Source: Porticoccus sp. W117 | Lineage (GTDB): Bacteria; Pseudomonadota; Gammaproteobacteria; Pseudomonadales; Porticoccaceae | Length of the DNA stretch: 64,000 nt | Reading direction: 5' to 3' | Assembly: GCF_030341905.1 (NCBI RefSeq) | Contig: NZ_JATAAF010000004.1 | Span: 129,001-193,000 of the forward strand | Shown: piece by piece, positions 51,335 to 59,810 of the stretch | How positions within the stretch are numbered: position 1 is the stretch's first letter | Layout of the letters: the number at the start of each line of letters is the position of its first letter | Made by a program: the position numbers and the translations under genes | Notes under the pieces: model-generated | The model's input: the letters and a program-made list of their open reading frames with translations, nothing else | Told to the model about the DNA's origin: nothing | Database searches by the model: none

Positions 51335-52837
51335 TCAGATGATGTCCTTGCACTTGATGATGATGGGGCCACTGGGGGCAGTGCCGGTAATGGTAAATTC
51401 TATGCGCACATCCCGATAACCTTTGCGGCTGCCAGTGGCTACATAGCGCCCCGGTTTCAGTTTGATTTGCTTGCTGCTGAATTTGCCCAGTTCACCCACG
51501 CGAAACAGGGTCACCAAGGTGGCGTTGTCAGACTGGATTTCCACCGGCCAGGGAGTGGCGGCTTTGATCAGGGCGGTTTGCAAGGCGGCAATTTGTTTGT
51601 TGAGCCGCGGGCCACGCTCGTCGATGGCGCGGGCTTCCTGCAGATATTGGGTAGCATCCTGATAGACGTTTGAGCTGGTAAGGCGCATGGAGTTGTCGAT
51701 CAGGTTTTGCAGTTTCTCATCCAGCTGAGCGCGCACGCTGCTGCGAATCTGGCCAGTGCGGGCTTCCACTACCGAGCTGTCTTTGTTGAGTACCTGGTTG
51801 TAGAGGGTTTCTGCCGCCTGCCAGTTTTCTTCTTGCTCCCGTTGGCTGGCCACCGCCAGTTGCTGCTGCAGGGTTTGCCGGGTCTGGCGGTTTTGCGCCT
51901 GGGTGAGGCCGCGTTGGGCTTCGCTGCTGCTGGGGCGCAGAGTCAGAGCATCGTTAAAAGCCTTACTGGCACTGCTCAATTGGCCTTTTTCCAGGTGGCT
52001 GTAGCCACTGCTCAGTGCCTGGATGTAATTGCGTTCGGCAATTTGCTGCTGAATGTCCGTCAGGGTTTGCCGGGCGCCACGGTGTTTGCCGTCCAGTGCC
52101 AGGGCGCTGTTCACCTGTTCCAGGGCCTGTTCCAGCTCGTTGTTGTCCTGGGACAGTTGTGCCTGGGCTAGTGCTTCGAGTACTGCATCCAGAGTAGCGG
52201 CACGCTGCAGGCCGGTGGTGGCGCTGCTGTTATTGGGGTCGATGGCCTGCGCCAGTTGAAAGTGTGTTTGGGCACTGCTGGCATCGCCGCTGTCGATGGC
52301 CTGCATACCTTGCTGCAGGGCATCGGCGAGGGTGCTTTCCACCTGTTGTTCCAGCTCTGTCAGGGTTTGCAGGGCTTCCTGATAACCATTGAGGGCATCG
52401 TTAAAACGGCGCTCCCGGAAAGCGATATCCGCTTCTGCTGCCGTGTCAGCGGCTTGTTGGTAGCGCTCGGCACCCCACAGCATCACCGCTTTGCCCTGCA
52501 GGAATTCCTGTGCCTCCAGCAGTTTGGCGAGAATGTCCTGGGCGTTGCGGCGGGCCTGGGCCAGCTGGGCTTCCTGCCAGGGGGATTCCAGCGGTTTGGC
52601 AGCGGTGCCTGTACCGCTGGGCTGATTTTCCTCAACGGCGACCGGGGCAACCTCTGGCGGTGTTACCAGGTTGGGTAACACAAAGATCACCACCAGTGCC
52701 AGCAGGCCAGCCACTCCCAGCCCGACAAACACCCAAGGGTTGGTGCGGGGTTTGGGGGTTTGTTCGATAACGGTTTGAGGCTGGTTGTCCGGGGTGTCAG
52801 CGGGTTGCTTTGGGTCAGTAGGTGATTGTTGGCTCAT
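51335..52837 (-). CDS. Single-helix membrane protein with periplasmic TPR repeats
   Basis: A 500-residue protein: Pro/Gln-rich cytoplasmic start, membrane helix at about 35-55 (WVFVGLGVAGLLALVVIFVL), long helical TPR region at about 75-415 (e.g. GQLSSASKAFNDALTLRPSS, NWQAAETLYNQVL), and a beta-rich C-terminal domain of about 80 residues (QSDNATLVTLFRVGELG, GRYVATGSRKGYRDV) that resembles a PEGA-like unit. The start overlaps the upstream stop in ATGA, which fixes ATG 52837. It likely scaffolds the PEGA/FGE protein encoded next. Confidence 0.82.
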   Translation of the reverse strand: MSQQSPTDPKQPADTPDNQPQTVIEQTPKPRTNPWVFVGLGVAGLLALVVIFVLPNLVTPPEVAPVAVEENQPSGTGTAAKPLESPWQEAQLAQARRNAQDILAKLLEAQEFLQGKAVMLWGAERYQQAADTAAEADIAFRERRFNDALNGYQEALQTLTELEQQVESTLADALQQGMQAIDSGDASSAQTHFQLAQAIDPNNSSATTGLQRAATLDAVLEALAQAQLSQDNNELEQALEQVNSALALDGKHRGARQTLTDIQQQIAERNYIQALSSGYSHLEKGQLSSASKAFNDALTLRPSSSEAQRGLTQAQNRQTRQTLQQQLAVASQREQEENWQAAETLYNQVLNKDSSVVEARTGQIRSSVRAQLDEKLQNLIDNSMRLTSSNVYQDATQYLQEARAIDERGPRLNKQIAALQTALIKAATPWPVEIQSDNATLVTLFRVGELGKFSSKQIKLKPGRYVATGSRKGYRDVRIEFTITGTAPSGPIIIKCKDII

Positions 52838-54000
52838 TCCAGTCCGCGTTCTTGTTCGTAGATTTGTTGCAGGAGCTGTTTCCACTCCTGGTATTGGGCT
52901 TCCACATTGCCGGTAAGAGTAATGGTGCGATCTTCCAGATCGATAACCTGAGGCTCAATATCGGCCTCCAAAGAGGAACCCAGTTCCACCAGAGCGTCCA
53001 CGTGGGTCTGTGCTTCCTGGCGTTTGCCGAGGGCGTCTTTCAACAACACACCACCGGCACCTGCAGCCACCAGGCCACCCAGTTGGCTGGAACCGTTGTC
53101 ACTGCCGGCGGCGAGTATGCCGCCGATGATTGCCAAGCCGCCAATAATGCCGCGATTGACGGAGCTTTTGCGCAGCTTTTCGATGGCGATAATGTCGTCG
53201 TAACTGGTGGCGCGCCAATCCTGGTAGGGCTTGTTCATGCGTTTGGAGAATGTCTGGTAGTGCTCCTGCATGGTGTCGATATACAGGTAGTCGCGCTCGC
53301 GAATGGGGCGCACTCGCTGCAAGATGGTGTCATTATCTGCGGGCAGTGAGGCGACTTTCAGCTCGCCCTTTTTGCCGGTTTCGATATGGCGGTCAAATGC
53401 CTGAGGTGAAAAGTCCTGGGCGAAGCGCAGTTCCGATATGGTGCGCAGTTCGGCACTGCGGCTGGCGGGCAGTTTGTCGTGATAGCGCATCAAGTCGTTG
53501 GCGATGCGATTAAACACGCCCTGGAAAGGGTCGCGGCCCCGCTGGCGGCGTTCGTAGGCGTATTTGCCTACGGTTTCGGTGTAGGTTTCCGTGTACCAGT
53601 GGCGGCCACTTGAATCGCTGACGCGAATTTCCAGTTCCAGGGTTTTGCCATTGGATTGCAGGATAGTGCCTTCCACATAAACGTCGGTGACGGTAGTGGT
53701 GCCGGGTATTACTCGCACGGCACCCCAGGCGGCGCTGTTTTGTACGGTAAGGCCGATTTGATGGGCCAGAAACTGGGCTTCCGCCTTACGCAATTCTGGC
53801 AGCAGGGTTTCGTTTTCCTCTGCCTTATCGAGGCCGGGGTCGAGGGGAATAACGCCCACATCCAGCAATTCGCGGTTGGATTCCTCGCTGATATTTTGCT
53901 GCTCCAGCGGGGTGTAGGCGGTGGTGGTCACCAAGTTGGTGTTGCAGCCAGCCAACAATACCAAGGCTGCCAAAACAGGAATGCTTTTCAATAATTGCAC
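52834..54000 (-). CDS. Lipoprotein with glycine-zipper-like segment
   Basis: A 388-residue lipoprotein: lipobox LAGC (C19), start GTG 54000 with GAGG upstream. The first half (RELLDVGVIPLDPGL, GAVRVIPGTTTVTDVYVEGT, LELEIRVSDSSGRHWYTETY) resembles outer-membrane CsgG/GNA-like folds only weakly. A hydrophobic Gly-rich stretch (about 275-315, GIIGGLAIIGGILAAG) could insert into a membrane or oligomerise. The C-terminus (IEPQVIDLEDRTITLTGNVE) may be a BON-like or OmpA-like end. It forms an ATGA overlap with the TPR gene. Confidence 0.7.
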   Translation of the reverse strand: MQLLKSIPVLAALVLLAGCNTNLVTTTAYTPLEQQNISEESNRELLDVGVIPLDPGLDKAEENETLLPELRKAEAQFLAHQIGLTVQNSAAWGAVRVIPGTTTVTDVYVEGTILQSNGKTLELEIRVSDSSGRHWYTETYTETVGKYAYERRQRGRDPFQGVFNRIANDLMRYHDKLPASRSAELRTISELRFAQDFSPQAFDRHIETGKKGELKVASLPADNDTILQRVRPIRERDYLYIDTMQEHYQTFSKRMNKPYQDWRATSYDDIIAIEKLRKSSVNRGIIGGLAIIGGILAAGSDNGSSQLGGLVAAGAGGVLLKDALGKRQEAQTHVDALVELGSSLEADIEPQVIDLEDRTITLTGNVEAQYQEWKQLLQQIYEQERGLE

Positions 54001-54120
54001 GCTATAACCTCATGGTGTTTTTATCACTCTACCCTTGTGGGTGTGAGCGAGTGCAAGTTTGGTTTTAATACCACTATTTCTTTACTGTTCTTAATAATAA
54101 GGCTACGTACCTTACCGTTT

Positions 54121-54159
54121 TTACTTTCCATTCTTACTTTCCATTTTTACTTTCCATTT
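54121..54159. repeat. Three tandem 13-bp repeats at a gene end
   Basis: TTACTTTCCATT plus one base occurs three times in a row. On the minus strand each unit reads AATGGAAAGTAA, the last codons and stop of the Pro/Ser-rich lipoprotein gene. The first unit on that strand is its real end; the other two are copies of the stop region. Confidence 0.85.
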
Positions 54160-55427
54160 TTGTAACGGCGATACTCATCCCACAGTTTTTCCCGCAGTTC
54201 CGGGTCGGTTTCGTTTTGTGCCGCTTCGCGAATCTGACGGGCAACAATGTCGTCGTCGCGGCCATCGGGGATGTCATTGGGTATGGCTGCATTCTGGCCC
54301 GCCTGGCCTATGCCGCCCCCGCCACCTTGTGCGCCTTGGGGAGCATTTTCTTCATTGCCTGGAAATTCCGGAGATTCCGCCTGTTGCTGTGGGCCGCCAC
54401 CTGCGGCTCCCGCTTCTGCCGGGTCGCCTTCTTCAAACAGACCTTCAGCACCGCCGGTGTATTCTTCGCTGCCTTCAAATTCACCGGGCTTGCCTTGCGC
54501 GTTGACCCGCTCTGACAGGATCATGCCATCGAACACGCCAATGGAGGCTTCCAGTGCGGCATCCAGATCACCCAGGGTTTCACCGCCAGTGCGTGAAGCG
54601 CTACCGCCGGTGGGGAAGCCGGGCAGTGAGGGAAAGCCTATACCGGGAGTAGCACCGGGAATACCGAGTACGTTAATCAGATCCTGCAGAATGGCAACTT
54701 GTTCAATGGTAATGGTGACGGGAATATCTTCATTGCCGTTATTGGCTTGGGCCCGTTCACTGGCTTCGATGCTGCCTTCCAGGTCGGCGAGAATATCTAA
54801 CAGCGCCTGCTCGCCGGCAGGGTCCAGCTGGCCATTTTCCACGCTGACGCGAATATCTCCCAGCACATCCTGATACTGCTCTATGCGGGCTTGTTCCGCG
54901 GGAGTGGTGTTGGGGTCATTGGCGGCTTCTTCCAGCGCGCCGTCTATATCAGCGAGTACTTCCAGCAGCTGTTCGTGAGTAGCTGCTTCACTGGCGCTGG
55001 GTTGAGCGTCCAGGTCAGGAATATCTTCCGATTGACGACTTTCGGCACCAGGGCGGGCGCCGTAAATTTCTTCCGCGGTTTGCGGTGAGCCCTGTTCGCC
55101 TTTCTGTTTTGAATCCCGGCTTTGCTGTGACGACTCCGGACCAGAGCGGCTGGAGGTGCTGGGAATCGGCGGAGCACCACCAGGCAGGGAGGGACCAGAA
55201 GGCGGTTGCGCCGTCGGGCTGGAAGGGCTCGATGAAGATGACGGCAACGACGGACGCGACGGGCTGGAAGGGCTCGATGGCGAGGGTATCGACGGGCTCG
55301 GTGAACCGGACGACGGACTGCTGGGCGGCTGCGGCAATTGCGAACTGCTCTGTGGGTTCTGGCTTTTGCAGCTGACCAGTGTGGCGCCTAACAGTAGCGT
55401 CAATGCGATGGTGTTAACTTTGTTCAT
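54147..55427 (-). CDS. Pro/Ser-rich lipoprotein
   Basis: A 426-residue lipoprotein: lipobox LVSC (C20). Residues about 22-100 are almost only Ser, Pro, Gly and Gln (PSSPSSGSPSPSIPSPSSPS), a flexible spacer able to cross the periplasm or cell surface. Then follow acidic helical segments (about 145-235, LLEVLADIDGALEEAANDPN and a second similar LDILADLEGSIEASERA), a Gly-rich part, and a charged end (LWDEYRRYKNGK). It starts in an ATGA overlap with the TPR/TonB-C gene. No known family recognised. Confidence 0.72.
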   Translation of the reverse strand: MNKVNTIALTLLLGATLVSCKSQNPQSSSQLPQPPSSPSSGSPSPSIPSPSSPSSPSRPSLPSSSSSPSSPTAQPPSGPSLPGGAPPIPSTSSRSGPESSQQSRDSKQKGEQGSPQTAEEIYGARPGAESRQSEDIPDLDAQPSASEAATHEQLLEVLADIDGALEEAANDPNTTPAEQARIEQYQDVLGDIRVSVENGQLDPAGEQALLDILADLEGSIEASERAQANNGNEDIPVTITIEQVAILQDLINVLGIPGATPGIGFPSLPGFPTGGSASRTGGETLGDLDAALEASIGVFDGMILSERVNAQGKPGEFEGSEEYTGGAEGLFEEGDPAEAGAAGGGPQQQAESPEFPGNEENAPQGAQGGGGGIGQAGQNAAIPNDIPDGRDDDIVARQIREAAQNETDPELREKLWDEYRRYKNGK

Positions 55428-56713
55428 TGTGTTTTACCCGAGGATTTTTTGCTGAGTCGCAACAAGTAAGTGAAGTCGCTGTAAGCCACTGGCTGGCCGT
55501 TTTCGTAGCGAGGCCGAAAGCGGGTTTTTTTTATGGAGCGAATGGCGTTTTGTTCGGCTCTGCGATCGTTTTCTGGAAAGGTGCGAACCACTTTAACGCG
55601 GCGTGCACGGCCGCCTTTGTCGATGGTCATGGTGGCTTCCACCAGTGTGCCACTGTTGCGGTGACCGGTGACAAAGTTGGGCAGGCTGTCCGGTTTGCCC
55701 AGCAGCTTCTCAATGCCTTCCTGGTCGCCATTGTCATTGAGCAAGTGCCAGGCTTTTTGGTAGCTGTCCCGGGCTGAGCTGGGGCGATTATATATGTTGA
55801 ACCAGTTGCCCAGCTCTACCATTACCTCGGCCTTGTCTCTGGGGGCGGCTTCGCTGTCGTGGAGGATGTCGATAATACGCTGGTAGGCGTCGCGACCGAT
55901 TACGTAGGAGTTGAACAGGATACGCTCTTGGTTGACGTATTTACCGGCTTTGGCGGGCTTGGTGGCTTTGTTCAGTTGCCTGACTTCCTGATCAGCGTTG
56001 AAGGTGGTGACTTCTGAAGGGTCAAAATTTTTGTAGGTGTGCAGGTGTTGGTTAACGTGCCAGGAACTTTGCGCCGAGCCACGCAGCAGGCTGACCATAT
56101 TGTTGGCAAACTTCATTGGGTCTTGCTCAGCGATGGCCAGTGCGGTGTTGCTGATGGAGATGGACAGAGTGAGATATCCGATGGCATCCCGTTTGCGATT
56201 GTCGATATAGGTCTGGCGGTGCCATTCCGCCATTTCTTCCAGCAGTGGCAACAGCTCCGGAGCGGAGCGCCCGTAATGGCTGGAATAGAGGCGGGTCAGG
56301 CGGGTGTAGGCGCGACTGATGGATACCGGGTCCTGTTGTGCCTCATAGCTGTTGATCAGGGCACGCAGGGCCGGTTCCTGCTGAATGCTGTATATGCCGT
56401 GGTTGACCCTGGATACGTGCATGGAGTGGTTGAGTGTGCCGACAGCCTCTTCGTGTTTGCCCGCTTGCTGCAGGGCACGGCCAAGGCCCAGTAAAGACTC
56501 TGCCATTACCTCGCCGTAAGCGCCCTGTTCTGCCTCCTGGTCTTCAATGACTGCACGCAGTTTATCCACTTTCCAGTGGATGGAATTGTCTGTAGTTGGC
56601 GTTTCTTCAGGTGGGGTGTCGCTGGGAATTGAGGTTGAGTCTGACTGTGCCCCTGCAGGATGCAAGGTGCAGGCGGTTACCAAGGTTAATGCGCAAACGG
56701 TTTTCTGTAGCAT
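55424..56713 (-). CDS. Exported TPR protein with TonB C-terminal-like domain (paralogue 1)
   Basis: A 429-residue protein at the head of the envelope cluster. Signal peptide (about 1-22), TPR-like helices at about 50-330 (LLGLGRALQQAGKHEEAVGT, QQEPALRALINSYEAQ), and a TonB-C-like domain at about 335-420 (EATMTIDKGGRARRVKVVRT, IKKTRFRPRYENGQPV). There is no TonB-type membrane anchor, so it is probably free in the periplasm. It shares SRVNxGxxxxQQEPALRALI with the genes at 58513 and 59811. ATG 56713 has no strong ribosome binding site. Confidence 0.8.
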   Translation of the reverse strand: MLQKTVCALTLVTACTLHPAGAQSDSTSIPSDTPPEETPTTDNSIHWKVDKLRAVIEDQEAEQGAYGEVMAESLLGLGRALQQAGKHEEAVGTLNHSMHVSRVNHGIYSIQQEPALRALINSYEAQQDPVSISRAYTRLTRLYSSHYGRSAPELLPLLEEMAEWHRQTYIDNRKRDAIGYLTLSISISNTALAIAEQDPMKFANNMVSLLRGSAQSSWHVNQHLHTYKNFDPSEVTTFNADQEVRQLNKATKPAKAGKYVNQERILFNSYVIGRDAYQRIIDILHDSEAAPRDKAEVMVELGNWFNIYNRPSSARDSYQKAWHLLNDNGDQEGIEKLLGKPDSLPNFVTGHRNSGTLVEATMTIDKGGRARRVKVVRTFPENDRRAEQNAIRSIKKTRFRPRYENGQPVAYSDFTYLLRLSKKSSGKTQ

Positions 56714-57035
56714 AAATGGTATTGCCTAAGTAGGAGTTAACCACTTAGAACCACCAGCCATGGTATGGTTCCGATATGATTCGTTCTACCCCATTTTGCC
56801 ACGGATGAAAAGCCTCATTGCCAAGGTGGCGCCGGGAGTAATGGATAACGTCGCCAATGGTGACGGGTTGACCAGCTTAAATCGTCAACACACCACAGTT
56901 TTCCGTTATGCTATCAATCTCACGCCAACTGTGTCGGCGTAGGCACAACTTTGTTTTGTGCCGAGCTGTTAACAGGTCGTATTTTTATTGCCGCGTTAAG
57001 TTAGTCGTACAAAATAATAATAGTCTGAGGTATGC
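56714..57035. other. Divergent intergenic region, no gene seen
   Basis: 322 bases between the cluster's first gene and nhaC, presumably holding both promoters. I saw no repeat, hairpin with T-run, or convincing small frame. Confidence 0.4.
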
Positions 57036-58553
57036 ATGAATTCCGCTCCTGAATCTTCTCCTGAGCCTTCCCCAGAACCTTCTCGAGAGAAGACGCCAAC
57101 CCCTTTAGATGTGCTGTTGCCAGTACTGGTGTTGATCGGCTGTTTGCTGCTACTGCTTAACAGTTTCTCCGATAATGCCGGTGGATACACCCAGTTAGCG
57201 TTGGTGGCCGCTGCCATTACTGCCTGCCTGGTGGGCTTAAAAAATCGGGTTACCTGGGCGGAGCTGGAAGACGGCATGATCAACTCGGTCACCTCTGGCC
57301 TGAAAGCCATCCTGGTGTTGCTGGTGGTGGGTGGCCTGGTGGGCAGCTGGATATTGGCGGGCACTGTACCGGCGATGATCTACTGGGGTACGCAACTGCT
57401 ATCGCCGCAATGGTTTTATCCTGCTGCGGCGCTGATCTGTGCGGTAACCGGGTTGAGCATCGGCAGTTCCTGGACCGTTGCTGGTGCCTTGGGTGTGGGC
57501 CTGATGGGAGTGGCCTCAGTGATGGGTCTATCACCGGCCATAACCGCTGGCGCGATTTTGTCTGGAGCCTATATGGGCGACAAATTGTCACCGTTATCGG
57601 ACACCACCAACCTGGCAGCCGGTGTCACCGGCAACGACTTGTTTCGTCATATCCGCCATATGGGATGGACCACAATTCCTGCATTTGTGATTTCTCTATT
57701 GGTGTTTGTTGTCGTCGGCAGTGGCGGCGGCGAATTGAATGGTGATTTGGGTGGCGAGATTGTCGCTGTAAACCGCTTGCTGGGTGAGCAGTTCTACCTG
57801 GGCCTGCCGGTGTTTGTTCCACTGTTGGTGGTACTTACACTGGCGTTGTTGCGCAAGCCGGTACTGCCCGCACTGATGGCGGGTATGGTGGCTGGTGTGC
57901 TGGTGGCGCTGTTGTTCCAGACGCCTCAAGTGACGTCACTGGGTGGGGGCGAAGGTGACGGTGTGATGATCAAAGGCGTGGCCATTGCCTTGATGGACGG
58001 TTTTGCTATTGAAAGTGGTAATTCCATGGTGGATGACCTGCTTTCCAAGGGCGGCATGGGCAATATGCTGTCGACGGTTTTTTTGATTATTTGTGCGCTG
58101 ACTTTTGGCGGTGCCTTTGAGCGCGCCGGGCTGCTCAAGCGGGCGGTTGATGGCATTTTGAATCGGGTAAAAACTGTCGGCGGTCTGATCAGTGCCACCC
58201 TGGCGACCAGTTTTGGCGTCAATGTGACCTGTGCCGACCAGTATATTTCTGTGGTGATGCCGGCACGAATGTACAAAGACGCTTATCGTCAGCGCGGCCT
58301 TCACCCGTTGAATTTGTCCCGGGCTGTAGAGGATGCGGGCACTATCACCTCAGTACTGATTCCCTGGAATACCTGCGGTATTTATATGGCCGGTGTGCTG
58401 GGGGTAACTGCCTGGGGTTGGGGCTCTGGCTTGGGAGCGTTTGCCTATGCACCCTGGGCAATATTTTGTTGGCTGTGCCCAATTATCAGCGCCATTTACG
58501 GCTACACCGCCTTTAAGGTGTTGCCGTTAAAGACAGAGCCAGAGGCAGGTTGA
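57036..58553 (+). CDS. nhaC: NhaC family Na+/H+ antiporter
   Basis: A 505-residue polytopic antiporter with about 11-12 helices. Family features: AGAILSGAYMGDKLSPLSDTT, the strongly conserved NhaC motif; NVTCADQYISVVMPARMYKD; VEDAGTITSVLIPWNTCGIY. The first 20 residues are a short Pro/Glu/Ser run (PESSPEPSPEPS). GAGG precedes ATG 57036. Its last 41 bases overlap in antisense the end of the convergent gene at 58513. It interrupts a series of minus-strand TPR/TonB-C paralogues and may be a later insertion between them. Confidence 0.93.
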   Translation: MNSAPESSPEPSPEPSREKTPTPLDVLLPVLVLIGCLLLLLNSFSDNAGGYTQLALVAAAITACLVGLKNRVTWAELEDGMINSVTSGLKAILVLLVVGGLVGSWILAGTVPAMIYWGTQLLSPQWFYPAAALICAVTGLSIGSSWTVAGALGVGLMGVASVMGLSPAITAGAILSGAYMGDKLSPLSDTTNLAAGVTGNDLFRHIRHMGWTTIPAFVISLLVFVVVGSGGGELNGDLGGEIVAVNRLLGEQFYLGLPVFVPLLVVLTLALLRKPVLPALMAGMVAGVLVALLFQTPQVTSLGGGEGDGVMIKGVAIALMDGFAIESGNSMVDDLLSKGGMGNMLSTVFLIICALTFGGAFERAGLLKRAVDGILNRVKTVGGLISATLATSFGVNVTCADQYISVVMPARMYKDAYRQRGLHPLNLSRAVEDAGTITSVLIPWNTCGIYMAGVLGVTAWGWGSGLGAFAYAPWAIFCWLCPIISAIYGYTAFKVLPLKTEPEAG

Positions 58554-59658
58554 ATTCCACGCTGCCCGCGACCACTTCGCCATCCACTACGGCGACACGG
58601 TAGGGCAGGCGTCGCGCTGCCTGCAGTGCTGCAGTGCTCACCTGGTTGTTGTCTGCAGGGTAGGTTTTCAGTACTTCGATATGCTCCACTTTGCCCTCGG
58701 TATCCACATGCGCCTTGATGCGCGCTAGTGACGAAGAGTCACTGATATGGCTCTGGTTATCTGAAAGCAGCGGCATGGGCTGCCCCAACCATTCTCTGAG
58801 TTGCTCGGTACGTTGCGCTTTGTGCAGGGTGCTCCAGGCTTGTTGATAGGCTTTTCGTGAGGCTTTGGGCAGTTGCAGCCGTTGCAGGTAATCCCCCAGA
58901 TCAATTTGGGCTTGCGCCAGTGTCTCCGCTGACGCCTGATTGTGGCGCAGGATACGCACCACCCGTCGGCGCGCTTCAAGCCCCTGCTGGAATACCTGCT
59001 CGGTGAGCTGTTGATGGAATGAGCCTTGCTCACTAAAAAAGCGTAAAAGAGTCAGGTTGTATTCGGTGAGGTGGTGACTGCTCAGAGCAATCTGTTCCAA
59101 GGGGGCAATCAACGCCAAGTGGTCATCGTTGTGATGGCGGCTGATGATGTTTTCACTGTGTTTTGCCAGGCGCAGGGACATCTGTAAATTGTCCAGGCGG
59201 CTGCTGGTAGGCAAGCGAGTGTATCGTTGCAAATGCCATTGGCTGCTGCGCATCAAGGCGTCTACATCCGCGATGCCTAAAGCGCTGTTGAGTTGATGGT
59301 TGTTGATATCCACTAATCGCTGGTGAAGCATCTGCGCGGGTTCTTGTTCGCCGCTGGCATCAGCTACATCGATCAAGGCGCGCAATGCCGGTTCCTGCTG
59401 AGGCGCCTTGGGGCCAAAATTAACGCGGCTGATCTGCAGTGCCAGCTGCAGCGCCGTGGCGGCCTGCAGGAAATCACCCTGACGAAAAAATACCAATCCC
59501 TGTTGCTGATACAGCTCCACCAATGAGACATCGAAAGGCCCTAACAGGGCAGATTGCTGTTCTATTTGTTCGCTATAACTGACGTTATTTACTGGTGCCG
59601 ACTGTTGCTGGGCACTGGCAGAGAGGGTGACGGAGAGAGCAAGTACTACTTTCCACAT
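58513..59658 (-). CDS. Exported TPR protein with TonB C-terminal-like domain (paralogue 2)
   Basis: A 381-residue protein: signal peptide (MWKVVLALSVTLSASA), TPR-like helices (LVELYQQQGLVFFRQGDFLQ, ISRVNFGPKAPQQEPALRAL, QIDLGDYLQRLQLPKASRKA), and a TonB-C-like end (ARIKAHVDTEGKVEHIEVLK, ARRLPYRVAVVDGEVVAGSV). It is a diverged paralogue of 55424-56713. The final arginine/proline pattern of the TonB-C domain is weaker than in paralogue 1. The 3' end overlaps nhaC by 41 bases on the opposite strand. Confidence 0.78.
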   Translation of the reverse strand: MWKVVLALSVTLSASAQQQSAPVNNVSYSEQIEQQSALLGPFDVSLVELYQQQGLVFFRQGDFLQAATALQLALQISRVNFGPKAPQQEPALRALIDVADASGEQEPAQMLHQRLVDINNHQLNSALGIADVDALMRSSQWHLQRYTRLPTSSRLDNLQMSLRLAKHSENIISRHHNDDHLALIAPLEQIALSSHHLTEYNLTLLRFFSEQGSFHQQLTEQVFQQGLEARRRVVRILRHNQASAETLAQAQIDLGDYLQRLQLPKASRKAYQQAWSTLHKAQRTEQLREWLGQPMPLLSDNQSHISDSSSLARIKAHVDTEGKVEHIEVLKTYPADNNQVSTAALQAARRLPYRVAVVDGEVVAGSVEFNLPLALSLTATP

Positions 59659-59810
59659 AGGGTTGAACAGCTGCAGAGTGAGAAAACTGGTGCTTGCAGA
59701 TCACGGCGGCTACTCTCAGCTGCGCTGTACCTCAGTGACCGTCGTGATCGCAAGCACAGTAATAGACTGCAACGGCAACCAATAATTGCTGACGTGAGTG
59801 TAAAAAAGGG

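Noticed and set aside
46803-56713. Type VI secretion or Tol-Pal cluster
   Set aside because: FHA-like, TolQ-like and lipoprotein genes suggested it, but no TssB/C, ClpV, VgrG, TolA, TolB or Pal gene is present.
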